A DNA stretch of 64,000 nucleotides from Candidatus Woesearchaeota archaeon (GCA_016192915.1 JACPTF010000002.1:1-64000); one strand, 5' to 3'; positions 44,514-54,266 are shown, counted from the first letter of the stretch. Translations and numbers: made by a program. The notes: generated from the sequence alone by a model not told the origin.

Positions 44514-45541
44514 TGCAAATCGGGCAAAGCTCGATTGCACGTTCCACCATAGGTGGAACTGTGGCTGTTAGGAGAAAGGTGTGGCCTGGCAGGATTTCTG
44601 GAAGGAAGAGGGGTGACATGAGCATTGTGTCCACCATTCTTGGGGTTGTTTTCATTATACTCATGATAAAGGCTGCGCCTTTTCTTTACACGCTGCTCAC
44701 TTCTAAATCGGACATTGAGAAGTGCCGTGCCAGCGTATCTGTGAAGTCAATCAGCATAGACTCAGCTAGCATTCTTACCCTTGGGAAGCGCCTTTCAGAC
44801 CCCCTACAGCTTGACCTTGCCTGCCACACCAGGTTCCTTAACGTAAAGAAGGATGGGGTTTATGATGGAAACAAAATTTACTTCGGAAATTATAGGCCCG
44901 CTGATTTTAACTATGCAAGGTTTGTAGATCAAGACTTGCCGGATAAGCTGAAAACAGCTGTTGCAGACAGGATGCTTGACTGCTGGGATATGTTCGGCAA
45001 TGGCGAGATAGACCCTTTCGCCAGCGGCAATATACATTGCATTGAGTGTTACGAGCTTGTGTTTAGTGAAGAAGTGAAGAAAGAGATTCAGGACAAAAAA
45101 GGGGTTCCTGTGCTGTCTGACTTCACTGGTTTTCTGGCAAGCTCATATGCCGATAATAAGCAGACAACCACTTATTCACAGTACCTGTATAAAAGTAATG
45201 ATGTTAAAGGCCAGGTATACGATCTGAACATGAGTAAACAACAGGGTATTGTATATTACAGAGGTACGTTTGAGTTAGCTGATGAATTTGCGAAGGGGAG
45301 TGTTGTTTTATCTACGGCTGGCGGCTGCTTTATAGGCGCCAAGGTTGGCCTTGTTGGAGGCTCGTTCTTTGGCCCGGTTGGAACTGTTGTGGGCGGCGTA
45401 GTTGTAGGAGGTGCTGGCTGTGCCGGCGGCCTTTTTTTGGGGCTTACTGCCGCTGATAAGGCTTTAAACATGGACAAAACTATCGGAGTGGCTGTTGTGC
45501 CTGTTGAGAATCTTGGCAAAAAATGCGGCAAGCTTTATTGA
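44513..45541 (+). CDS. Pilin-like membrane protein with CxxC motif and C-terminal glycine-zipper
   Basis: RKRGDMSIVSTILGVVFIILMI; MLDCWDMFGNGEIDPFASGNIHCIECYELVFSEE; AKVGLVGGSFFGPVGTVVGGVVVGGAGCAGGLFLG. Confidence 0.7.
   Translation: MQIGQSSIARSTIGGTVAVRRKVWPGRISGRKRGDMSIVSTILGVVFIILMIKAAPFLYTLLTSKSDIEKCRASVSVKSISIDSASILTLGKRLSDPLQLDLACHTRFLNVKKDGVYDGNKIYFGNYRPADFNYARFVDQDLPDKLKTAVADRMLDCWDMFGNGEIDPFASGNIHCIECYELVFSEEVKKEIQDKKGVPVLSDFTGFLASSYADNKQTTTYSQYLYKSNDVKGQVYDLNMSKQQGIVYYRGTFELADEFAKGSVVLSTAGGCFIGAKVGLVGGSFFGPVGTVVGGVVVGGAGCAGGLFLGLTAADKALNMDKTIGVAVVPVENLGKKCGKLY
44514..44563. repeat. Hairpin element E8, at the start codon of CDS 44513..45541
   Basis: TGCAAATCGGGCaaaGCTCGATTGCA CGTTCCACCataGGTGGAACTGTGG; in-frame N-terminus MQIGQSSIARSTIGGTVA is element-derived. 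Confidence 0.8.
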
Positions 45542-45573
45542 GCTTTGCTGAGTTGTCGAGTGGTTGGCGGAGA

Positions 45574-46509
45574 ATGGTTAAGCGTTGCAGGAAAGGCATG
45601 GTTGAGACGTCTGCGCTTGTGGGGCTGGTGTCTGTTGTTTTCTTGGGCGTGATTTTGTTCATTTTTTTGAAGAACAGCGCCATTGTAAATAACGATGTGA
45701 CCGCTAAAGATGCCTGCAAGAGGAGCGTTCAGCAGTATGCCAAGCTTAAGCTTCCCGGAATTGATTTAACTCACACTGATACGATACGTTGCCCGACTAG
45801 GAGCCTAACAATAGACTCCAGCAGCGATGAAACTGCAAATAGGGGAATAGCCAAGGCCATGTATGACTGCTTTGACCAGTTTGGTGCTGGCGAGCTTGAG
45901 CTTTTTGAGACAAGAAGGGGAAGCACTGATAACTATTGTGTGGTGTGCAGCAAGCTGACATTCACCGAAAAGGATAAGGAGGTTAGGGGGCTTGCCGCCT
46001 ATTTGACAATTGTGACAGTCCCTGGCCACAAATACACGTATTATGGGTTCTTAGGCGGGAGTGGTGTTCCTGAGGGTGATGCGCTGAACGCGGCAGTTGT
46101 TAAGGATTCAAATGGGAACGATAAAATAGATAAAGGCGATAGCGTTGACAAAACGGTTGCGCTGAATAACATTCCTTTTGATGCTGTGAACACTTCAAAG
46201 AATTACGCGGTTATGTTTACATACGGAAAGACTACGGGCTGGTGGGATAAGTTATCAGCTGGCTCGATAGCAGGGACAGCTGGAATGGTTGTTGGAGGAG
46301 CAGTTGCAGGGTTTTTTACAGGGGGTGTTGGTTGGGTTGTGGCGGCTGCAGCAGTTGCTGGCGGAAGTAGCACCCTGTTTGCTGTTGTCAAAGCGCCTAA
46401 TCTTCAAAGCGACTGGAGTGCTGGCGTGGTTGTCCTGCCTTTTGACGATACTATTAAGGAAAGCCTGAAAAAGGCGGGAACTGATTGCAAGGAGATACCA
46501 ATTAAGTGA
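45574..46509 (+). CDS. Paralog of the preceding CxxC/glycine-zipper protein
   Basis: CRKGMVETSALVGLVSVVFLGVILFIFL; MYDCFDQFGAGELELFETRRGSTDNYCVVCSKLTFTEK; GSIAGTAGMVVGGAVAGFFTGGVGWVVAAAAVAGGSS. Confidence 0.7.
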   Translation: MVKRCRKGMVETSALVGLVSVVFLGVILFIFLKNSAIVNNDVTAKDACKRSVQQYAKLKLPGIDLTHTDTIRCPTRSLTIDSSSDETANRGIAKAMYDCFDQFGAGELELFETRRGSTDNYCVVCSKLTFTEKDKEVRGLAAYLTIVTVPGHKYTYYGFLGGSGVPEGDALNAAVVKDSNGNDKIDKGDSVDKTVALNNIPFDAVNTSKNYAVMFTYGKTTGWWDKLSAGSIAGTAGMVVGGAVAGFFTGGVGWVVAAAAVAGGSSTLFAVVKAPNLQSDWSAGVVVLPFDDTIKESLKKAGTDCKEIPIK

Positions 46510-46562
46510 GTAATCAAAAAGTATTTAATCGCGGCAGCGGATTATGGCAGCAAGTGATTTTT

Positions 46563-46721
46563 ATGGCTGACAAGCAGAAAAAGAGGGGTATGTGGGATAT
46601 GCCTGTTTGGCTTATCTGGTCCCTTATAGCTCTTGTGGTTATACTCGTAGTGCTTGCCGTTTCTTCAGGGAAGATGTCAAGCCTTTTGAGGACCATAGGC
46701 GGCTTGTTTACGCCAGGCTGA
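46563..46721 (+). CDS. 52-aa single-TM protein of the pilin-like cluster
   Basis: MADKQKKRGMWDMPVWLIWSLIALVVILVVLAVSSGKMSSLLRTIGGLFTPG. Confidence 0.65.
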   Translation: MADKQKKRGMWDMPVWLIWSLIALVVILVVLAVSSGKMSSLLRTIGGLFTPG

Positions 46722-46725
46722 AGCG

Positions 46726-48678
46726 GTGTTTGCTATGGCTGAAGGACTGAGTTTTACTGCAAAGGGAATTGTTGCGATAGTCATAGTTGTGATACTTATT
46801 GTGTTTTATGGAAGAGCCCCAGGGATTGTTCAGGCTGCGACGGAAACAGTTGACAGGAATCTTGAGGCTGTAGGAATTAACATCATTGACATTCCAAAAA
46901 TACTTTCCCTTACTCCACGTGTTGAGCCTGATGGCTCTGTTACTGTCACGTGGAAGCTTAACCGCGATGGCCAAAAGATTGAAGACCAATATTTCAAGGC
47001 TGTTTTTTCTTACAAAAAGTATCCTGACGACCCCATAAATGACGTTTGCACAGTTAAGCACATAGATAAGAGTACGCCAGATCCGAAAAGTGTGCCAAAG
47101 CCGGACTGGACATGTTCCGTAGACAACGGCAAAAGTACTGCTATTCTTAAAAGGGAAGGCTGTACTGGGCCGGATTGCTTAGACAAGCTTGCCGGCCTGT
47201 ATAAGATTGACGTCTCATTTGAGAAGAAAGAGGGCTACACAACCCGCAAGGACGAGATGGAAACTGACCCGCCTTTCGCGTTTTATACCGAAAAATACGT
47301 TGAGCTTCTTGACAGGCCGCTGCTTGGCTGCTATGACGGCTGGGGCAACTGCAACGTTGCCTGGTGCAAGAAGCTGCTGGTGAATTACAACCTGGCTGGT
47401 GGTGCTCAGGGAGGTTTGCCAACGTATCTGGGCTTAAGGAAGAACTTGGTAGTGGATGTGTCTAATGACTTTAAGGTAAAACCGCGTTCTGCACAGTGCG
47501 GCGATGTTAAGTCGGTAGGACCGTTAAACTACTTCAATGTTGACTCGTGCACAAAGGAGGAAATTGATGAGCTGAATAAAATGGTTGCAAGGATAAGGCT
47601 TCTTGAAACTGCAAACTCGGCAGAGTATAATCTCAAGTCTGAAGATGATTATAAAAATTATTTAAACCAGCTTGACTTCTGGAAGAAAACTGCTGTTAAG
47701 TATACCATGAGCTGCACAAAATCGCTAGGCAGGGTTATAACCACAGACCCGAAAGGGGCTGAGGGTGAACTTGCAAAGTTCGGCTGGCAGCGGGCTGGCG
47801 ACTTTAAGCGTGAAGCTGAAGTCAGAAGCGAGCTTGACAGGGTGCTGAAGGAAAAGGTGAAACCAGCCATCGTGAATTTAAGGGCAGAAGCGCTTGAAGG
47901 GTATAAAATAAGCCTGGGCTGGAGCCTGGCCAAAACACCTGATGGCCTGGTTTTGGGAGAGGAAAGAGTGAAAAAAGGCAGCTATAAAATTTCCCACTTC
48001 CGTACAAGGTGGGCTGGAGCTATTACAACAGAGAATCAGAAGACTGAGCGGCCAAAGTCTCCTTACAGCATGAAGGGAGAGGGTAGCGGAGGAATCATCG
48101 TAACCTCGTTTGCAACTGATGCTGGGGAGCTTACCGGAAAGCACGAGTTTGAGGTCAAGATACTTGACGGCGGGAGCAACGAACTGGCAATAGCTAAAGC
48201 GTCTACTGGAATGTTTGATGACTCTTACATAGAAACCTACAAGGGTGGGATTGATGGGTGCGTGACAAAGGGGCTTGGCAAGGATCCGAAAGGGCTGCAT
48301 GAATGCAACGTATACGGCCAGAAGAGAGAGGAGCTGAAGGCACTTGCTACGCCTGCCGGTGATAAGCAGAAAGAAAGGGTTAAAGAGGCCCAGTCGAAGA
48401 GCTCGGTTAAACCTTCATGCAAGTATGAAATAGTAAATGAGGCGGGGGATCTTTTTATTCCCCATTACGCCTTTAACGGCTGCGAGCCTGAAGAGCTTGA
48501 TAGGATATGGAAGAATTACCTGATAAGCCTTGGGAGCGCGGATGACTATGATTGTATATTGCCTTTGAGGTCTGATGCGAAGAACGTGTGCATCATAAAG
48601 AGGCAGGTAGTAAATACCTTGACGGCAAAAGGCTGGAAAGAATTAAGGGTGAAAAAGGGATGGGAAAACGACGTATGA
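46726..48678 (+). CDS. Large secreted/membrane-anchored protein of the pilin-like cluster
   Basis: N-terminal TM AKGIVAIVIVVILIVFYG then 600 aa Cys-containing ectodomain. Confidence 0.75.
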   Translation: MFAMAEGLSFTAKGIVAIVIVVILIVFYGRAPGIVQAATETVDRNLEAVGINIIDIPKILSLTPRVEPDGSVTVTWKLNRDGQKIEDQYFKAVFSYKKYPDDPINDVCTVKHIDKSTPDPKSVPKPDWTCSVDNGKSTAILKREGCTGPDCLDKLAGLYKIDVSFEKKEGYTTRKDEMETDPPFAFYTEKYVELLDRPLLGCYDGWGNCNVAWCKKLLVNYNLAGGAQGGLPTYLGLRKNLVVDVSNDFKVKPRSAQCGDVKSVGPLNYFNVDSCTKEEIDELNKMVARIRLLETANSAEYNLKSEDDYKNYLNQLDFWKKTAVKYTMSCTKSLGRVITTDPKGAEGELAKFGWQRAGDFKREAEVRSELDRVLKEKVKPAIVNLRAEALEGYKISLGWSLAKTPDGLVLGEERVKKGSYKISHFRTRWAGAITTENQKTERPKSPYSMKGEGSGGIIVTSFATDAGELTGKHEFEVKILDGGSNELAIAKASTGMFDDSYIETYKGGIDGCVTKGLGKDPKGLHECNVYGQKREELKALATPAGDKQKERVKEAQSKSSVKPSCKYEIVNEAGDLFIPHYAFNGCEPEELDRIWKNYLISLGSADDYDCILPLRSDAKNVCIIKRQVVNTLTAKGWKELRVKKGWENDV

Positions 48679-48947
48679 AAAAAGCGCAGGGTTTGACTCT
48701 TAATACGATAGTTATTGCCGCGCTTGTGCTGGTGGTGCTGCTGATAGCGCTGGCTATCCTTGGCCGCACTAGCGGAAAGACAATCCCTTTCCTGAGCAAG
48801 CAAACAGAATGCACGGCAAGGGGTGGAAACTGTGCAGCTGATACTGGGGTGGGTGCGTGCACAGGCACTAAGATTTATGGTTTGGAAGGATGCCCTCCTA
48901 AAGATAAGCCGGATGATACGGTGTGCTGCGTTAAGGGGCAAGTTTAA
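48660..48947 (+). CDS. Small pilin-like/Cys-rich protein
   Basis: MGKRRMKKAQGLTLNTIVIAALVLVVLLIALAILGRTSG...CTARGGNCAADTGVGACTGTKIYGLEGCPPKDKPDDTVCCVK. Confidence 0.7.
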   Translation: MGKRRMKKAQGLTLNTIVIAALVLVVLLIALAILGRTSGKTIPFLSKQTECTARGGNCAADTGVGACTGTKIYGLEGCPPKDKPDDTVCCVKGQV

Positions 48948-48959
48948 GGATTAAGCAAG

Positions 48960-49637
48960 ATGGTAAAAGGCGTGAGGAAAAAGAGGTTTTTGAGGTCAAA
49001 GGGTGGAAGCGAGTCTGTTGAAACCGGCCTTGTGAGCATAGGGCTTCTTTTGATTGGGGCTGTGCTTGTGGTTATCTTTGTGCTTATATCCTCTGCGATT
49101 TTCAATCTTTTTCACAAAAAGGAGGCACAGAGCACAGGTGAGAGCTTCAAGCTTCTTGTAAGTAAAGTGGAGCTGATAAACGGTGGGCTCTCAAAAGTTG
49201 ACCATGCTTACTACATCCAATCCGGCTACCACTTGTTTGGCTTCAATAAGGACCCAGACCAGATACTGTACAGGGATGGAACTTTGGAAAAGCCGCCAAA
49301 GTGCGGTAGCAGTGAAGCGTGCCTTTGCGTGTGCGACGCTAAAGACTGCAAGGGGAAGGTTGTGGACTGCAACATAAACATTGATGGAAAACCCATTAGC
49401 TTTGACAACATAGAAGGCTTTTCCGTGGTTAATGATAAGGATAACAAGTTTACACAGGGTGGCGATATTGAGAGTGGCAAACCCGGGGCCGGAGGCAAGT
49501 ACCTGGCCGTTTATGGGGCTTGGGGCGGCTTGTGCACTGGCTGCGGGATTGGCTTTGGCTGCCACTGCTGGGCTCCTGGGACACTTATGCATTTGGAGCG
49601 CAAGGGCAGCATGATTGAAGTGTCATTTCCACAATGA
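48960..49637 (+). CDS. Pilin-like single-TM protein
   Basis: RSKGGSESVETGLVSIGLLLIGAVLVVIFVLISSAIFNLF then Cys-rich ectodomain. Confidence 0.65.
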   Translation: MVKGVRKKRFLRSKGGSESVETGLVSIGLLLIGAVLVVIFVLISSAIFNLFHKKEAQSTGESFKLLVSKVELINGGLSKVDHAYYIQSGYHLFGFNKDPDQILYRDGTLEKPPKCGSSEACLCVCDAKDCKGKVVDCNINIDGKPISFDNIEGFSVVNDKDNKFTQGGDIESGKPGAGGKYLAVYGAWGGLCTGCGIGFGCHCWAPGTLMHLERKGSMIEVSFPQ

Positions 49638-50209
49638 AAAAGGGGAAGTTGAGAAAGGGCGTGGGCAAAAAAGGGGCAAGCACTGTTACAATTGTGAGGG
49701 CTTTTGGCATAGCCATGGCTGCTTTCATAATTGTGGTTCTTATCCAGTACTGGAGGGATATAAAGAACGACACGTTTCTTGAGAAGAATTACCTCGCAAG
49801 GGACATTTCACTTTTGATAACGGCAGCTTATGCGAGCCCGGGAGAGCTCACCTACTGTTATTATTTGACTCCTCCGCAATTTAATTACTGCCACAGCCTT
49901 ATTGAGTCGCCACCACCGCTAACCAGTGAGGAGGAGATTGCCTACTGTGCCAATTTGGTTGGTAATTCCAACAAGTTCGATTATCTGATAGAGAAGTCAA
50001 AAGTCACTGTGGTTGATAGCGGGCAGCCTTTCGTTGAGGGAGGGGCAGTTTACTATTATGCTGACAGCAAAGCAAGCCCTGTTCAGAGGGTTGAAATTTC
50101 CGGGAAGGATTCTGAGGACCTTGTTGTTTTGCAGATTGTTAAGGATAGCAACGGGGTAAAAGTATTGCACAAAAAGGTGGGTGAGGATGCTAAGCCGTGC
50201 AAGCCGTGA
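49634..50209 (+). CDS. Pilin-like single-TM protein
   Basis: VGKKGASTVTIVRAFGIAMAAFIIVVLIQYW. Confidence 0.65.
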   Translation: MKKGKLRKGVGKKGASTVTIVRAFGIAMAAFIIVVLIQYWRDIKNDTFLEKNYLARDISLLITAAYASPGELTYCYYLTPPQFNYCHSLIESPPPLTSEEEIAYCANLVGNSNKFDYLIEKSKVTVVDSGQPFVEGGAVYYYADSKASPVQRVEISGKDSEDLVVLQIVKDSNGVKVLHKKVGEDAKPCKP

Positions 50210-50711
50210 CAAGAGGGGAATATTCGCTTTCGAAGCAGTGATGTGGATAGTGCGCTCCCTGATTTTGGTTTTTATCCTGCTGAGCATAATGTTTGTGACA
50301 AGCGCCTTCTTTGTCAGAAACATAGATACAAAGCTTGCCGATTCGTACACTCTTATGAATGTAATGTATTACTCGGATTTTGTGGCTTTGAAAGACGCCA
50401 AGACAGGCAGGGTTTACCCTGGTGTTTTTGACGCTGGAAAATCAGTCACTCTTGACGACAGCTTTAGTTATGGGGAGGGGGATGATGTCTTCATAGCTTC
50501 CAGGGCAACAGCCTTTCTGGCGCCAAGCCCGAAGGAATATTTTTACAGGAAGGTTACTTTTAATGACTGGAGCATTCTTTACGTTGCCGGGCTGACTGAG
50601 GGCAGGGGAGGGATTAAGAAAGTAAGTGCGGCCAAGAAGTTGCTTGTTTACAATAGTGGGAAAAAGGCCGGTTCGGATGCAAAGCTTGAGGTAGTTACGA
50701 AAGATGTTTAA
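50187..50711 (+). CDS. Pilin-like single-TM protein
   Basis: DKRGIFAFEAVMWIVRSLILVFILLSIMFV (G|xxxxE arrangement). Confidence 0.65.
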   Translation: MLSRASRDKRGIFAFEAVMWIVRSLILVFILLSIMFVTSAFFVRNIDTKLADSYTLMNVMYYSDFVALKDAKTGRVYPGVFDAGKSVTLDDSFSYGEGDDVFIASRATAFLAPSPKEYFYRKVTFNDWSILYVAGLTEGRGGIKKVSAAKKLLVYNSGKKAGSDAKLEVVTKDV

Positions 50712-51507
50712 TGAGATGTTAAAGCGAAAGAAGGGCTTGTTTGACATTGAGGACTTTTTCTCTGTCCTCGTATATACTCTTATCCTGTTTATGTTCCTGG
50801 TGCTTCTTAGCCTGCCAAATTGCCGAGGCGACAGAACTGTTCAGGGTCTGGCAAGCAATGCAGGCAGCATTGACAGGCTTAATGGCGAACAGCTTATTCT
50901 TGAGATGCTGAGGACTCCGCTTCCTGACAACCTGGCCGGTGTCATCGCCAGTAAGAAAGACACGAAGATAACAATGAAGTTTACGCTTTATACCGGATTG
51001 GCTGAAGCAATCCCAACATCTTTTGAGACTGAGGAAAGCTTTGAAATTTACAAAGGGAAGGATTGGGGCGATGCTGCAACTCTGTTGAGCAAAGAAAAAG
51101 GGCTCTATAAAGGGGCAACGTATGCTGATTTCATCGATAATCTTCAGTTTATGGAGCCTGACGCTAAGAAGAGGGGGAATGCTTTTGCAGTGGTTACCAG
51201 GGCTGTTTTCGTAAGGCAGCTTTACCCTCCGCACATGATTGAGCTTAATCCTGGGCTGGAAAATGTTTTCACTTATCCGGAGGTTTACGTTAAGTATGGC
51301 GTTGCTGGGAAGTTTGGCAAGAAAGACGCTGACCTGTCAAATCCTCTTCCAGAGGAAAAGCCTGTTAAGGTTAGCATTGGAGGAACAACAACAATAGCTG
51401 AGCGAAGTATTGGCGACGCTTTTGCAGTAATTCCGGTTAGCGACGGCTCGCTAAGCCCGAGGACAGCCACTGTGCTGCTGAAGATTGCACAGGTTAGCGG
51501 AGATTAA
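50704..51507 (+). CDS. Pilin-like single-TM protein
   Basis: KRKKGLFDIEDFFSVLVYTLILFMFLVLLSLP (G|xxxxE arrangement). Confidence 0.65.
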   Translation: MFNEMLKRKKGLFDIEDFFSVLVYTLILFMFLVLLSLPNCRGDRTVQGLASNAGSIDRLNGEQLILEMLRTPLPDNLAGVIASKKDTKITMKFTLYTGLAEAIPTSFETEESFEIYKGKDWGDAATLLSKEKGLYKGATYADFIDNLQFMEPDAKKRGNAFAVVTRAVFVRQLYPPHMIELNPGLENVFTYPEVYVKYGVAGKFGKKDADLSNPLPEEKPVKVSIGGTTTIAERSIGDAFAVIPVSDGSLSPRTATVLLKIAQVSGD

Positions 51508-51511
51508 TAAG

Positions 51512-52660
51512 ATGGTATCTAAACTAAGGGCAAGGTTTGGTAAGGGCGGCTCGTTTTTTGTGCCGCTGGTAGTTTTCGGGGCAATAATTACCCTGATCAG
51601 CCTCCTCGGAATATTATACGTAAAATCAGAGGCTATCAAGGGTGGTGACAAGACTATTGGTGAGAAGCAGGCAAAGCTATTCACAGTCTACCAGCTTGGG
51701 GAGAAGCACCTGTTTTTCGTTGATGAATCCGTAAAAAAGGCTTCAGAGGACGCTCTTCTGGAAGCATCCAGGACTGGTCTTGAAAAGGAAGGCAGCGGCT
51801 GCGGAAAGCTTGGCGATGACCTGCTTTGGGCTAAACAGGCAATGGACAGTAACTGCAATCCTGAAGCAATCCCTTGCTATCACTATCCTTCTGATGATGG
51901 TGCAAAGCTGCATTTCAGTGATACGTTCAAGGGGTATTACGGCTCTTACATCGACAGCTATAACGGCCATGTAGACAAAGCACTTTTCAATGAAATTCGG
52001 AAGGACTACGACTCTCTGAAAATTGAGAGCAACGGTAACGGAATCAGTCTGATAGGAAAAGCAAAGGAGCGTATAACCATTTCCAGCTACGGCTGGGAGC
52101 AAAAGCCCCCTTTAAGGCCGTTGTTTGAATACAAGATAACGCCTTCCTTCAACGAGCCCATTGAGGGAAACTTCGTGCAGGACAGTGCTAACCTTGTCAA
52201 CGTGGCCAAGGAGCTCTTTGGCAAGTCGAAAGATGAAGTCACAAAGTTAGTTAAGGCGGCTGACGGCCAAAGCGGCCTTGACTGGGATTTTGCTTATGAC
52301 AGTAAGCCAAGCAGCCCCTGCACTCATTCTGTTGGCTCATGCTCCTGCTGCGAGACCGTGACGACATGCGAGGAAAAAGATGAGGGTGGCAATTGCATTA
52401 AGGAAGGCACCTCAGAGGTTCTTGTTGGCGATGGCGTGCTTAAGGAATCAGTCCCTTATGACAGCATTGCTGTTCCAATGAGCGTCAAGGTTAACGACCC
52501 GGCTTCGGGCACAGGCCACACGCAGTTTTTTGTTTATGATAAGGCCACGAAGAAAGTTGCCATGAAAGAGCTCGAGTACAGGTTTGCCCTGAGCTGGGTA
52601 GAAGCGCATCCGGATAAGGCAACAACCTTCTGCTCCTGCGGAAAAGGCCATTCGTGCTAA
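51512..52660 (+). CDS. Pilin-like single-TM protein with Cys-rich C-terminus
   Basis: MVSKLRARFGKGGSFFVPLVVFGAIITLISLLGILYV...SVGSCSCCETVTTCEEKDEGGNC...TFCSCGKGHSC. Confidence 0.65.
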   Translation: MVSKLRARFGKGGSFFVPLVVFGAIITLISLLGILYVKSEAIKGGDKTIGEKQAKLFTVYQLGEKHLFFVDESVKKASEDALLEASRTGLEKEGSGCGKLGDDLLWAKQAMDSNCNPEAIPCYHYPSDDGAKLHFSDTFKGYYGSYIDSYNGHVDKALFNEIRKDYDSLKIESNGNGISLIGKAKERITISSYGWEQKPPLRPLFEYKITPSFNEPIEGNFVQDSANLVNVAKELFGKSKDEVTKLVKAADGQSGLDWDFAYDSKPSSPCTHSVGSCSCCETVTTCEEKDEGGNCIKEGTSEVLVGDGVLKESVPYDSIAVPMSVKVNDPASGTGHTQFFVYDKATKKVAMKELEYRFALSWVEAHPDKATTFCSCGKGHSC

Positions 52661-52722
52661 AGCAATCTTCTAGCAACAACAAACTATTTATATTCGCCAT
52701 TTCGCATTGCTGAAGTTGCAAA

Positions 52723-53799
52723 ATGATTCGCTTGTCCTACGACGAAATAATTGTGAGGATTCAGGAAAAGAGCAGCCTTAGCCAGTCTGAGCTTTCTTCC
52801 AAGGTTAATGCGAAGATGGCCCAGCTTGCCGGCTTGGTGAGCAGGGAGGGTGCTGCCCACATTGTAGCTTCTGAGCTTGGCATTAAGCTTGTTGACCAGC
52901 TTTCGGGCAGGCTTCAGATAAAGAACATCCTTAATGGAATGAGGGATGTTGAGACTGTTGGCAAGGTTTTTCAGGTTTTTGATGAGCGCCAGTTCAGCAC
53001 CAACGGAAGGGAAGGCAAGGTTGCTTCCTTGCAGGTTGCTGACGAGACAGGCGGAATAAGGGTTGTCTTGTGGAACGAGCAGGCAGAAAACGTGAAGGGC
53101 GTCAGCGTTGGGGATGTGGTGAAGGTAAAGGGCGCTTATGTCCGTGAGCGAAACGGCTTGAAGGAGCTCCACATGAACGACAGGAGCGTGTTGATTGTTA
53201 ACCCTCCTGGCGAGACAGTTGACGTTCAGGTTCCCGTTTATCCTCAGCAACAGCAAAGGACTACTGCCGTTAGGAAGAAGCTTTCTGAATTATCCGAATC
53301 AGACGCCATGGCTGAGGTTCTGGGCACGATTGTGCAGGTTTTTGACATTAAGTTCTTTGAGATCTGCCCTACTTGTGGCAAAAGGGCCAGGCAGTCACAG
53401 CCTGACAGCAGCTTTGTCTGCAATGACCACGGCGCAACAGCAAAGCCTTCATACTCATACGTGCTAAACACTGTGATTGATGACGGCACTGAAACAATGA
53501 GGCTTGTCCTCTTCAGGAGGATGGTTGAGCGCCTTTTGAGCAAGAATGAGCAGGAAATGCTGGCTTACAGGTCGCAGCCTGATTCTTTCCAGCAGGTGAA
53601 GAACGACTTGCTGGGAACATTTGTGAAGGCTGTTGCCCGAGTCAACAAGAACGAGCTTTTTGACAGGCTTGAGCTTGTTGCCCAGGAGATTCACGAGGCA
53701 AGCCCTGGTGAGGAGATAACCAGGCTGAATGATGAGCTTGCAGCGAAAGAAGTAGCAGCTTCTGCATCAACAAAAACCGATACTGCCATCTCAGAATGA
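52723..53799 (+). CDS. Replication protein A-like OB-fold ssDNA-binding protein
   Basis: TVGKVFQVFDERQFSTNGREGKVASLQVADETGGIRVVLWNEQA...CPTCGKRARQSQPDSSFVCNDHG. Confidence 0.9.
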   Translation: MIRLSYDEIIVRIQEKSSLSQSELSSKVNAKMAQLAGLVSREGAAHIVASELGIKLVDQLSGRLQIKNILNGMRDVETVGKVFQVFDERQFSTNGREGKVASLQVADETGGIRVVLWNEQAENVKGVSVGDVVKVKGAYVRERNGLKELHMNDRSVLIVNPPGETVDVQVPVYPQQQQRTTAVRKKLSELSESDAMAEVLGTIVQVFDIKFFEICPTCGKRARQSQPDSSFVCNDHGATAKPSYSYVLNTVIDDGTETMRLVLFRRMVERLLSKNEQEMLAYRSQPDSFQQVKNDLLGTFVKAVARVNKNELFDRLELVAQEIHEASPGEEITRLNDELAAKEVAASASTKTDTAISE

Positions 53800-54266
53800 T
53801 ATTTTTCACGCACCTTTTGGGAGGCATTTTGGCATTTGTTTATTTTGGGCATTTTTTGGGAATTGGCAGCAACAGCGGCGGTGAAAAAATAGCGCTTATC
53901 TTGGTTGCTGCGTTATTCGCCATTCTTCCGGACATTGACATGGTGAAGTCCAAAGCTGGCAGGCACCTGCAGCCGTTTTCAACGCTTATCTCCCTTTTGT
54001 TCAGGCACCGCGGCTTCCTCCACAGCTTTATTTTTGCAGCTGTTGTTTATTTTTCAGTGCGATACTTGTTTTCTGCGGCAATCGCGGCTGCAGCGGCTGT
54101 TGGCTATTCCTCGCACCTTCTGCTAGATGCCCTGACAAAGGAAGGGGTAAGGCCGCTATCCCCGCTTCTGAAATTCAGGCTGCGCGGCCCAATAACAACA
54201 GGCAGCTTTTTTGAGCAGGTAGTTCTGGCAGCAATGTTTGTTCTGCTGCTGGTTAAGCTCGTTTAA
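53796..54266 (+). CDS. YdjM/DUF457-like membrane-bound metal-dependent hydrolase
   Basis: THLLGGILAFVYFGHF...ALFAILPDIDMVKSK...FRHRGFLHSFIF...SHLLLDALTKEGVRPL. Confidence 0.88.
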   Translation: MIFFTHLLGGILAFVYFGHFLGIGSNSGGEKIALILVAALFAILPDIDMVKSKAGRHLQPFSTLISLLFRHRGFLHSFIFAAVVYFSVRYLFSAAIAAAAAVGYSSHLLLDALTKEGVRPLSPLLKFRLRGPITTGSFFEQVVLAAMFVLLLVKLV

